A program made the translations under genes and the position numbers. Of a DNA stretch of 64,000 nucleotides, positions 43,621-50,704 are shown in pieces. Numbering within the stretch: position 1 is the stretch's first letter; the number at the start of each line of letters is the position of its first letter. The notes under the pieces were generated by a model. That model was not told where the DNA came from. It saw only the letters and a list, made by a program, of their open reading frames with translations, and ran no database searches. The stretch is from the NCBI RefSeq assembly GCF_000312665.1, contig NZ_HF536772.1:2425554-2489553 (forward strand), in the 5' to 3' direction. The DNA comes from Rhizobium mesoamericanum STM3625. Lineage in GTDB: Bacteria > Pseudomonadota > Alphaproteobacteria > Rhizobiales > Rhizobiaceae.

Positions 43621-44625
43621 TCAGTTGAACAGCCCTGCGATCCAATAGAAGAGCGCCGAGATAAGCGCTGCGGCCGGAAGCGTGATCACCCAGGCAACGA
43701 CTATGTTGCCTGCCAATCCCCAGCGGACGGCCGAAACGCGACGCGCCGCGCCAACGCCGATAATGGCGCCGGTAATCGTATGTGTCGTGGAAACGGGAAT
43801 ACCAAGCCATGTGGCAGCAAAGAGCGTCAGCGCTCCGCCCGTTTCCGCGCAGAATCCCTGCATGGGGTTTAGGCGGGTGATCTTAGAACCCATTGTATGG
43901 ACGATTCGCCAGCCGCCGAAGAGTGTCCCTAGCGCCATGGCCGTCTGGCAGGAAAGCACGACCCAAAGGGGCACGTGGAAGCTTCCTCCGAGATAGCCCT
44001 GCGAATACAGAAGCACGGCAATGATCCCCATCGTCTTCTGCGCGTCATTGCCGCCATGGCCCAGCGAATAGAGGGAGGCGGAAACGAATTGCAGGACGCG
44101 AAATGTCCGATCGACGGCGAAGGGTGTCTGCCGGACGAAGATCCAGGAGACGCTCAGCACCAGGAAGAGCGCCAGCAGAAAGCCGATCAGCGGCGACATG
44201 ACGATCGCGCCTGCCGTTTTCAGCAACCCGCCCCACACGATTGAACTGATGCCGACTTTTGCAAGCCCGGCCCCCACGAGCCCGCCCACCAACGCATGCG
44301 AGGAACTGGACGGGATGCCAAAGACCCAAGTGACGATATTCCAGATGATCGCCCCCATCAGTGCGGCGAAGATCACCAGCGGTGTGACGATGTTGGGATC
44401 AATGATACCTGTTCCCAGGGTCTCCGCTACGTGCAGACCGAAGAAGAGGAACGCGATGAAATTGAAGAAGGCTGCCCAGACGACCGCGTATTGCGGCCGG
44501 AGCACGCGCGTCGAAACGATCGTTGCGATCGAGTTTGCCGTATCGTGTAGGCCATTAAGAAAGTCGAAGAACAGTGCGATGGCGATCAGGGCAATCAGCA
44601 GCGGGAAGGCGAGGGCGGCATCCAT
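43621..44625 (-). CDS. pit: Low-affinity inorganic phosphate transporter PiT
   Basis: A 334-residue inner-membrane transporter with about ten helices and the two PiT signature repeats: FDFLNGLHDTANSIATIV near the start and SLGHGGNDAQKTMGI in the middle, with GIPSSSSHALVGG and GIPVSTTHTITGA also duplicated. It takes up phosphate, probably as a metal complex with protons. The ATG at 44625 overlaps the pap stop codon (TGATG), giving the pap-pit arrangement known from Sinorhizobium. Confidence 0.95.
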   Translation of the reverse strand: MDAALAFPLLIALIAIALFFDFLNGLHDTANSIATIVSTRVLRPQYAVVWAAFFNFIAFLFFGLHVAETLGTGIIDPNIVTPLVIFAALMGAIIWNIVTWVFGIPSSSSHALVGGLVGAGLAKVGISSIVWGGLLKTAGAIVMSPLIGFLLALFLVLSVSWIFVRQTPFAVDRTFRVLQFVSASLYSLGHGGNDAQKTMGIIAVLLYSQGYLGGSFHVPLWVVLSCQTAMALGTLFGGWRIVHTMGSKITRLNPMQGFCAETGGALTLFAATWLGIPVSTTHTITGAIIGVGAARRVSAVRWGLAGNIVVAWVITLPAAALISALFYWIAGLFN

Positions 44626-45275
44626 CAAACGTTCTCAATCACGATGCCGCTGATTTCGTTGGCAACGTCCTCGAAGCGATCTACGACTTTCTCGAGTTCG
44701 CCGTAAATTTCGCTGCCGATGATATAGGCCATTGGATCTGACGCGCCATGGTGGAGGAAGAGGTCCTTTAGGCCATTGTCGTGCAATTCATCGGAGCGTC
44801 CTTCAACGCGGGTGACTTCCTCGGCAATCGCCATCAACCGAGGGGCGTTGGCGCTGATGCGGTCGAGGAGGGGGATCGCTTCGGCGATGAGATGAGCGGC
44901 CTGCACGATTGCCGCGCCCATTTCCTGCATGCGCGGATCGAATTGGGTCTGCTCGAAGAGGCGGATCGTCTTGACCGTCTTGTGCATCATGTCAATCGCG
45001 TCATCCATCGATTGGATCAGATCCTTGATATCGACGCGGTCGAAAGGCGTGATGAAGCTGCGACGAACCGCAAGCAGCACCTCGCGGGTGATATTGTCGG
45101 CATCGTTTTCAAGCGCGATAATCCGATCGCAATGACGCTCGGCATCTTTTCCTGCAAGCAGGTCGTTGAGTGCTTCCGCCGCGTCGACGATTGTTCGGGA
45201 ATGCTGGGCAAAGAGGTCAAAGAACCGGTCTTCCCGGGGTAGAAGTTTTCGAAACCAGCTGAGCATTCCATCCAT
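44625..45275 (-). CDS. PiT accessory protein (DUF47, PhoU-like)
   Basis: A roughly 216-residue cytoplasmic all-helical protein of the DUF47 family (called Pap or OrfA in Sinorhizobium). Typical parts are LPREDRFFDLFAQHS at the start and AIDMMHKTVKTIRLFE, which belong to the PhoU-like metal-binding helices. It is needed for proper PiT function. Starts at 45275 and 45266 are both possible; homologues begin MLSWFRKLLPRED, favouring 45266, although neither has a strong ribosome site. Confidence 0.88.
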   Translation of the reverse strand: MDGMLSWFRKLLPREDRFFDLFAQHSRTIVDAAEALNDLLAGKDAERHCDRIIALENDADNITREVLLAVRRSFITPFDRVDIKDLIQSMDDAIDMMHKTVKTIRLFEQTQFDPRMQEMGAAIVQAAHLIAEAIPLLDRISANAPRLMAIAEEVTRVEGRSDELHDNGLKDLFLHHGASDPMAYIIGSEIYGELEKVVDRFEDVANEISGIVIENV

Positions 45276-45383
45276 CCATTTGAGAATTTTTAGGAGCCCG
45301 TCATAAATTAGTGAGGCTTGCAATAAAAGTGTCACATTTGCACCGATCCCACTCTTTTCGTCGGGCGTTGCAATTGCCGCAGG

Positions 45384-45408
45384 GGAACTCGGAACCCTTT
45401 CAAACGTT
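45384..45408 (+). promoter_or_regulatory. EcfG/RpoE2-type stress promoter before BA14K gene
   Basis: GGAAC, a 16-base spacer and CGTT match the general-stress ECF consensus GGAAC-N16/17-CGTT of alphaproteobacteria. The -10 part lies 53 bases before the BA14K start. Confidence 0.6.
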
Positions 45409-45460
45409 AATTCTGGTAGTGTTCCCAGGCGGAATATTTAGGAAATGAGAAGGTGCTGGA

Positions 45461-45958
45461 ATGAAGAAGGTTGCGGTACTGTCGTTCGCAATTGCGTTGG
45501 CCCTGTCTGGCATCGGACCGTCTTTAGCTGAAAATTCCGGCGACGAGCATTCGGCTCAAAGCCGTGGCGGGTTCGGAGACTCCGGCGTGATGAATAGTCG
45601 CAATTACGGCGGCTACGATCGGTGTAATATCTACCGCTGCGGTGGCTATCGCCATAGCCATTATGGCGGCGACTACCACGGGAACGACTACTATCGACAT
45701 TACAACCATTACAACAATGGCTACTATGGCCATTACCACGATGGCTATTATCGACATCACTACAACGATGCCGGGGCGCTGATTGGTGGTCTTGCCGCAG
45801 GCGCAATCGTTGGCGGCCTCATTGCACAGCCACAGGGGTATCCGGTCGGCAATTCGCACGTCGATTGGTGTTACAGTCGCTATCGCTCCTATCGTGCATA
45901 TGACAACACCTATCAGCCGTATTATGGCCCGCGGCAGCAATGCTACTCGCCATACTGA
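45461..45958 (+). CDS. BA14K-family exported protein
   Basis: A 165-residue protein with a signal peptide (about residues 1-23, ending SLA), a long Tyr/His/Asn/Gly-rich middle (about 45-100), a hydrophobic [19 protein letters not shown] segment and the C-terminal BA14K domain ([20 protein letters not shown]...CYSPY). BA14K proteins are surface or periplasmic immunoreactive proteins of Brucella and relatives with lectin-like properties reported. The Tyr/His repeats may bind metals or sugars. A general stress promoter lies upstream. Confidence 0.85.
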   Translation: MKKVAVLSFAIALALSGIGPSLAENSGDEHSAQSRGGFGDSGVMNSRNYGGYDRCNIYRCGGYRHSHYGGDYHGNDYYRHYNHYNNGYYGHYHDGYYRHHYNDAGALIGGLAAGAIVGGLIAQPQGYPVGNSHVDWCYSRYRSYRAYDNTYQPYYGPRQQCYSPY

Positions 45959-46167
45959 TGGTTGATCATAAAAACCGGGGCATGCCGGTCGGAAATGCTA
46001 ACCCCTTGCACTCGATTTTTCAAAGACGCGACGACGAACGCTTGGCGGGATCGCGGCGTCGTCAGGGCCGACCGATCCACTCCTCAAGGCTCAGCAACGG
46101 TAAGCCTCCCCGATGGAACCTTATCAATGGCAGCAGGTTCGCTTCTCGACAGACAAGGAGCCAGACA

Positions 46168-46461
46168 ATGACTGATCCAAAGGACAAGCGAGATACCGAG
46201 CCGATGCCGTCGCCGACTTGGAAGCCTAGCCCGCCGGAAATGGATCTCGAGCCAATTCCGTTGCCAGACCGGACCGATGAATACCCGCTGGGCGACGATC
46301 TGCCGGGTGAGGGGATGGTGTCCGCAGTTCCCAGCCGCGACGAGGCCAATATGGAGCCGGATGAAGCCCTGCCGGACGATGCCGAGGAGGAAATCCTGAA
46401 CGACGACCCGGCACGCGAAAAGATCAGGTTCGATGAAGAGATCCCCAAGAGCAGCCGCTGA
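46168..46461 (+). CDS. Acidic, proline-rich hypothetical protein
   Basis: A 97-residue highly acidic protein (starts MTDPKDKRDTEPMPSPTWKPSP, rich in Asp, Glu and Pro) with no membrane part or signal; probably disordered. AAGGAG lies 7 bases before the ATG. A GGAAC-N18-TT pair at 46115-46139 loosely fits the Sinorhizobium RpoE2 promoter. I do not recognise a family. Confidence 0.6.
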   Translation: MTDPKDKRDTEPMPSPTWKPSPPEMDLEPIPLPDRTDEYPLGDDLPGEGMVSAVPSRDEANMEPDEALPDDAEEEILNDDPAREKIRFDEEIPKSSR

Positions 46462-46558
46462 AGAAGGAAACATCAACCGACCTCCCGGGCGATACGATTT
46501 CGCGCTGCAGCTTTTCCATCCAACGGGCTAAGTCGATGAGGCATTCTCTTTCGCTCAT
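46424..46558 (-). CDS. Possible 44-residue protein
   Basis: A short frame with a strong ribosome site (GGGAGG 5 bases before the ATG). The first half, MSERECLIDLARWMEKLQREI, looks like an amphipathic helix; the rest is irregular. It overlaps the tail of the acidic-protein gene by 38 bases in convergent orientation. No family is recognised. Confidence 0.4.
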   Translation of the reverse strand: MSERECLIDLARWMEKLQREIVSPGRSVDVSFFSGCSWGSLHRT

Positions 46559-46742
46559 GCGCGCCTCCCGCGGAACCATGGCATCAAGCGGTCGATTTCC
46601 GCTCAGAGTAACGAGGCAACGAAGTTCAACGAGGTGGCGCCATGACAAACCACGCCCTCTTCAACCAAACGATCGTCCTTCATTGCTCGAGTGCTATCGC
46701 AAGGGAGGCCGTTTTTACGGCCTCCGATCGTCCCCTGCTATC

Positions 46743-47042
46743 TTATGGCGCTACGCGGCCACCGCCGGTGGGTGTCCTGATCATCCACGGCTGAACCGCA
46801 GGCGGCTTCATCAAGATACCTTTCTTATTCCCAAAAGCTCGAACTGCATCGCGTGCCACCTCAAGCGGCTTATGCCCGTCGTGGGCCATGTAGCAGGTCT
46901 TGAGGGTTGCCTCATGCACGAGGTCTCGGTCGTTCTCCGGCCAGTCTTCGAGAAAATCGATGGCGTCCGCCAGAGAGTATATCTCCCGAATCAGGCCTTC
47001 CCGCTCCTTCAAATAGACGGGACGATTAAAGTTCGCGTTCAT
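46743..47042 (-). CDS. DUF982 protein
   Basis: A 99-residue protein of the rhizobia-rich DUF982 family: NRPVYLKEREGLIREIYSLADAIDFLEDWP, then ATLKTCYMAHDGHKPLEVARDAVRAFGNKKGIL. Function is unknown; these genes occur in many copies per rhizobial genome, often on plasmids. The ATG at 47042 has GTGAGG 5 bases upstream. Confidence 0.78.
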   Translation of the reverse strand: MNANFNRPVYLKEREGLIREIYSLADAIDFLEDWPENDRDLVHEATLKTCYMAHDGHKPLEVARDAVRAFGNKKGILMKPPAVQPWMIRTPTGGGRVAP

Positions 47043-47477
47043 CGCTACCTCACTGAAAACGTTGGTGATCAACAAGGGTGGCACTGAAGTCCAGCGCCGG
47101 CCGAAGATTTATTTTCTCGGTTTTTTCGTTTCAATACGCGACAGGTGAAAAATTTCGGGAGGCGCGTGCATGACCTTCCTTGAGCCTGCGCCACCCATGG
47201 TCCCGACGTAGAACACAATGAGGAGATGGAGCGGGAGCACACTCACCGCCTGGTGACTGTTCGTCGAGAGTACAACAATTCCGGATTTGGCCCCGACCGA
47301 CCATCAACCTCCGCCACAATATCTCGTCGTCCCGAAGTCCTAGCGTCAAGTCTGTGGAAGAACGATCCGGCACGGTTATTCAGAACGGGAAAAGGACATT
47401 ATTCAGAATGAACCCCCTTGCGATTTCTCTAGGATGGTTCTAAACGGCTGCCACGGTTTGATTATTCGACCGCGTGA
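47043..47477. other. Gap before tRNA-Cys
   Basis: About 435 bases without a convincing gene. TTATTCAGAA occurs twice in direct orientation (47376-47385 and 47399-47408), about 90 bases before the tRNA, possibly part of its promoter region. Confidence 0.4.
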
Positions 47478-47551
47478 GGCCTCGTGGCGGAGTGGTGACG
47501 CAGAGGACTGCAAATCCTTGTACCCCGGTTCAATTCCGGGCGAGGCCTCCA
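47478..47551 (+). tRNA. tRNA-Cys (anticodon GCA)
   Basis: A 74-nt tRNA: acceptor GGCCTCG/CGAGGCC, D-arm GGCGGAGTGGTGACGC, anticodon loop CTGCAAA (GCA), T-arm GGTTCAATTCC, discriminator T and encoded CCA. Confidence 0.95.
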
Positions 47552-48202
47552 ACCCCGGTTCACTTCAACAACTCATTGATTTGGCTGTCGATTTTGGGGC
47601 GGGATTTATCCTACCTTCGGACCGATCAAGCTGTGCTGATCCAGCCTCAGGGCGGGTTCGGTTGCCGCCAGCGAGTTTCGTGCTGGCCGCCATGTCCCGG
47701 AATTCTGCTTAAAGAATGCAGATATTACCGCTGCAATACCGCATGACTTTGCAATCCCGCCTACTCCAATTGGACTAGGACCTAGGTCCGTCTAGGCCGG
47801 TCTTTATGACAGGGTTATGTTTCCCTCGCTGGCCTACCAAGAAGATGGGGTTTTAAAAGGTATCGGACCACTTCCTGATTAGCTCCATCTGCCACGGTAG
47901 GCAGGGCGGGGGAACATTCTCAGTCCAGCAATACTGGAGAGGGCTGCCACGATGGCTGGCCCTCTCCCAGTTCGACCCTCACCTCTCCCCAAACTTTAGC
48001 AGCATCGACAGGACGAGAAACAGAGCGGCAATATCTTTCCGCAGCCAAACGACGGCCCCGGCCGCGGCCTTCTTGTGGCCCCGGCCGGGTTGCCGACCTT
48101 GGAGGGGCTGGGGGAGGCTCCGAGGTCGACGCTGCAAAGCTACAGGTGGCGCTTGACCACTGATATTTGCGCTTAAAGATATGTTTCGCCGTTTGTTCGT
48201 GC
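47552..48202. other. 650-base noncoding stretch with hairpins and CTAG cluster
   Basis: No gene is supported. It contains the palindrome GGACCTAGGTCC (47778-47789) inside a cluster of three CTAG sites in 21 bases, a GGAGAGGGC/GCCCTCTCC hairpin (47936-47967) and a GC-only hairpin of 12 in 13 pairs (48057-48089). It might hold a small RNA or a regulator site. Confidence 0.45.
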
Positions 48203-48439
48203 CTAAAAAGTCCTCACGGCGAATATACCGAAGTGAGTCCGAGCGTTAGGGATATCCCAAACGACCGCAATGCGTATGGACGGCTTGGCGGCCAGTTTGT
48301 GCGCTGCAGGAATGGCATCGGTGAGACGCCGGTTTGTTGCGACATTCGGCGCACCGCCGCTTACGGCGGGGATCAGGAGTATGATCGCGAGCAGCACGCA
48401 GATAAAACAAGTGCCCAGGAGAAGTGGTTTAATCGCCAT
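48203..48439 (-). CDS. Small protein with N-terminal membrane helix
   Basis: A 78-residue frame. Residues about 4-26 (KPLLLGTCFICVLLAIILLIPAV) form one hydrophobic helix or a signal peptide, followed by a polar domain with no known family. GGAG is 13 bases before the ATG, which is distant, so the start is unsure. It lies downstream of another tiny membrane protein in the same direction. Confidence 0.4.
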   Translation of the reverse strand: MAIKPLLLGTCFICVLLAIILLIPAVSGGAPNVATNRRLTDAIPAAHKLAAKPSIRIAVVWDIPNARTHFGIFAVRTF

Positions 48440-48517
48440 ATCTAGCCCGATGCTCCAGGGAAACGACACTACCTGCGAAAAACTGACAACAACCTGAGAG
48501 ACGATCGCGAGTGGAAG

Positions 48518-48619
48518 TCAGCTCGTTTCGCCATCGAAAAGCCCGCAACAGAAGATCGCAAGCAAAGTTGCGATGATGAAGACGTCGAACAAAGAGAGAT
48601 ATCCAATGATGTTCGGCAT
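48518..48619 (-). CDS. 33-residue single-helix membrane protein
   Basis: A tiny frame with an excellent ribosome site (GGGAGGAG 2-9 bases before the ATG). The protein starts MPNIIGYLSLFD, has a hydrophobic stretch VFIIATLLAIFCCGLF (about residues 13-28) with a Cys-Cys pair, and ends DGETS. It is too short for standard gene calling. The ribosome site and helix argue for expression. A GGAAC on the minus strand (48674-48670) about 50 bases upstream may belong to a stress promoter. Confidence 0.5.
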   Translation of the reverse strand: MPNIIGYLSLFDVFIIATLLAIFCCGLFDGETS

Positions 48620-48815
48620 GGCTCCTCCCTAATCCCTCCGGTTGCAATAATATCACAGTGCGTTCGTTTGTTCCATGAACGATTGCGGCCGTACGCCTTC
48701 AGCGACGCGAGCACCCCGAATTCTTGCCGCAAGCATTCGCGAAGCCTTGAAAGGCGGGTGTGCTAAGATTAAGAGACGTCCAGACAAAGCCGCTTCTACC
48801 GAGCGAGAGGACATG

Positions 48816-49478
48816 ATGAATTTCGAATCAGCACGCGCAAACATGGTCGACAACCAACTCCGCACAACGGACGTCACCTCGCATTCAGTGCTGACGGCCT
48901 TCCTCACCGTGCCCCGCGAGGCTTTCGTTCCAGAGAAGGCGAAGGCGCTTGCCTATATCGATCGTGACGTCGAAATCCTTTCGGCAGCGTCCGGCAAGCC
49001 GGCGCGTTATCTGATGCAGCCGTCACCGCTTGCAAAGCTGCTCCAACTTGCGGCGGTTACGAAAGATGACGTCGTGCTCGAGATCGGTGCCGGTAGCGGC
49101 TACGTATCGGCTCTTTTGTCTCAGCTGGCCGGAACGGTAATTGCGGTCGAAGAGGACGAAACGCTGGCGGCGGAAGCCAAGGCCAACCTTGCCGGCTACA
49201 CAAACGTGTCTGTTGTCACTGGCCCGCTCAATGGCGGCAGCCCGTCGGGTGCTCCTTATGATCTGATTTTTATCAGCGGCTCCGTCGAGGAAGTTCCTGC
49301 TTCCCTGCTGTCGCAGCTTCGCGATGGTGGTCGTTTGGTCACCGTCCAGGGTTACGGCGGGTCGGCTCGTGCGAAGGTTTTTGTGAGCGAGCGCGGCACC
49401 GTTTCCGAAAACGTCTACTTCAATGCCTCCGTTAAGCCGCTTCCAGGTTTTGCCAAGGCGCGCGAATTCGTGTTCTGA
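48816..49478 (+). CDS. pcm: Protein-L-isoaspartate O-methyltransferase family
   Basis: A 220-residue SAM-dependent enzyme of the Pcm family that starts repair of damaged aspartyl residues. The N terminus ARANMVDNQLRTTDVTSHSVL, the QPSPLAKLLQL segment and SAM motif VVLEIGAGSGYVSALL are typical, and the motif GGRLVTVQG closes the fold. This is the alphaproteobacterial form, in which the usual repair activity is less well shown. ATGs at 48813 and 48816 compete; GAGAGG spacing favours 48816. It heads the core block leading to popZ and valS. Confidence 0.93.
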   Translation: MNFESARANMVDNQLRTTDVTSHSVLTAFLTVPREAFVPEKAKALAYIDRDVEILSAASGKPARYLMQPSPLAKLLQLAAVTKDDVVLEIGAGSGYVSALLSQLAGTVIAVEEDETLAAEAKANLAGYTNVSVVTGPLNGGSPSGAPYDLIFISGSVEEVPASLLSQLRDGGRLVTVQGYGGSARAKVFVSERGTVSENVYFNASVKPLPGFAKAREFVF

Positions 49479-49504
49479 TCGATAGCTGCAGTCACTGATT
49501 TTTA

Positions 49505-49529
49505 GCGGGCGCCTTCGGTGCCCGTTTCT
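49505..49529 (+). terminator. Hairpin after pcm
   Basis: CGGGCGCC and GGTGCCCG pair around a TTC loop and are followed by TTTCTC. A moderate terminator. Confidence 0.6.
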
Positions 49530-49603
49530 CTATCCGCATCGAATTTTTGCATGCCAAGCAAGCACGGCAGAAAAGCTGTGCATGGTGGCATTCATTTGAT
49601 TCG

Positions 49604-49625
49604 CGATGATTTTTTTCAATCATCG
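49604..49625. promoter_or_regulatory. Inverted repeat upstream of popZ
   Basis: CGATGATT and AATCATCG pair perfectly across six bases (mostly T), 75 bases before the popZ start. It may be an operator or an RNA hairpin in the leader. Confidence 0.35.
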
Positions 49626-49699
49626 GCTATCCTAAGCTATGGGTGATTCGGATGCCCATTCCACGCAATCCGGTCGTTTTCGGAATAACGGGGATAGAT

Positions 49700-50587
49700 A
49701 TGGCTCAGCCAAGTGTAGTGCGTGAACCGTCCATGGAAGAGATTCTCGCGTCGATCCGCCAGATCATCGAGAGCAATGACCCAGGTGCTGGCAGGGCGAT
49801 CTCCGCGTCGCTCCCGGCGGTTTATGGCGCCGATGAAGAGGATCGCGATTCGGACATCCATTTGACAGTGGATGAGACCTACGCTGGCGTGGAATTCCCC
49901 GAGACTGTTGCTCAGCCCGATCCCCGTTTCATCGCTGCCAATTCGGCAGGCTTGGCGCCCCACCAGGAGGCGCAGCCACGTGCGATGTCGCTGGCCGATG
50001 TCGCAGCGCGCGTCCGGGCGGCGTCAGAGCGCAACGCCGCTCAGTTGCAGCGTGAAGTGCCGCCGGCCTTTCGGCAGGCCGAAGCAAGGGCCACTGAACC
50101 GCGAACCGAAGTGCAGGAAGCCACTGGCGAAGCTCCCGCTCCAAGGGCCTCGCAGGCTACTGAAGTCGCTACGTCCCCCATTTCAGCTCCCGCGCCGAAA
50201 GTCGTCGCTGTACGCCCGCCCGTGGAAGTGCCGTTCGAAATGCCTCAGGCTGCCATCTCCATGGAGCCGCGACCGGCTGTTGTCCAGGCGACCGAGGTTT
50301 CCGTTCCTGCCATTGCCGAGCCGATGGTAGAAGACACACTGCCGCGCCGCATTGAGGATGAGCAGCAGCCGGCATTGCTCTCGCATGATGCCGGCCTTCA
50401 GGTAGCCCGTTCCTTCGAGGAACTTGCAGCGGCTGTCGATGGAGCGGGGCGCCGGTCTTTCGATGAGATCGCAGAAGATATGCTGCGCCCGATGCTGCGG
50501 GACTGGCTGGATGACAATCTGCCTACCCTGGTTGAGCGTCTTGTGCGCGAAGAGATTGAGCGCGTGGCGCGCGGCCCGCGCCGCTGA
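49700..50587 (+). CDS. popZ: PopZ-like polar organizing protein (DUF2497)
   Basis: A 295-residue protein with the PopZ layout: a short N-terminal helix PSMEEILASIRQIIESND, a long Pro/Ala/Glu-rich disordered middle (about residues 60-225) and the C-terminal multimerisation helices (about 240-290, SFDEIAEDMLRPMLRDWLDDNLPTLVERLVREEIERVARG). PopZ forms a polar matrix that anchors the replication origin and cell-cycle proteins; in Agrobacterium it marks the growth pole. The ATG at 49700 has GGGGAT upstream. It precedes valS, as in relatives. Confidence 0.88.
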   Translation: MAQPSVVREPSMEEILASIRQIIESNDPGAGRAISASLPAVYGADEEDRDSDIHLTVDETYAGVEFPETVAQPDPRFIAANSAGLAPHQEAQPRAMSLADVAARVRAASERNAAQLQREVPPAFRQAEARATEPRTEVQEATGEAPAPRASQATEVATSPISAPAPKVVAVRPPVEVPFEMPQAAISMEPRPAVVQATEVSVPAIAEPMVEDTLPRRIEDEQQPALLSHDAGLQVARSFEELAAAVDGAGRRSFDEIAEDMLRPMLRDWLDDNLPTLVERLVREEIERVARGPRR

Positions 50588-50605
50588 TCGGAAACGCCTT
50601 TTCTC

Positions 50606-50638
50606 AAAAGCCGCTCCGGTCTCCGGGGCGGCTTTTTT
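50606..50638 (+). terminator. Rho-independent terminator after popZ
   Basis: AAAAGCCGCTCCGG and CCGGGGCGGCTTTTTT pair around TCT and end in six T. A clear terminator. Confidence 0.9.
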
Positions 50639-50704
50639 ATTGACTTGCCCGAAGCCATCCTATTTACAACCCGCATCTAAGAACCTCCAGATTTTGGTCC
50701 CCAA

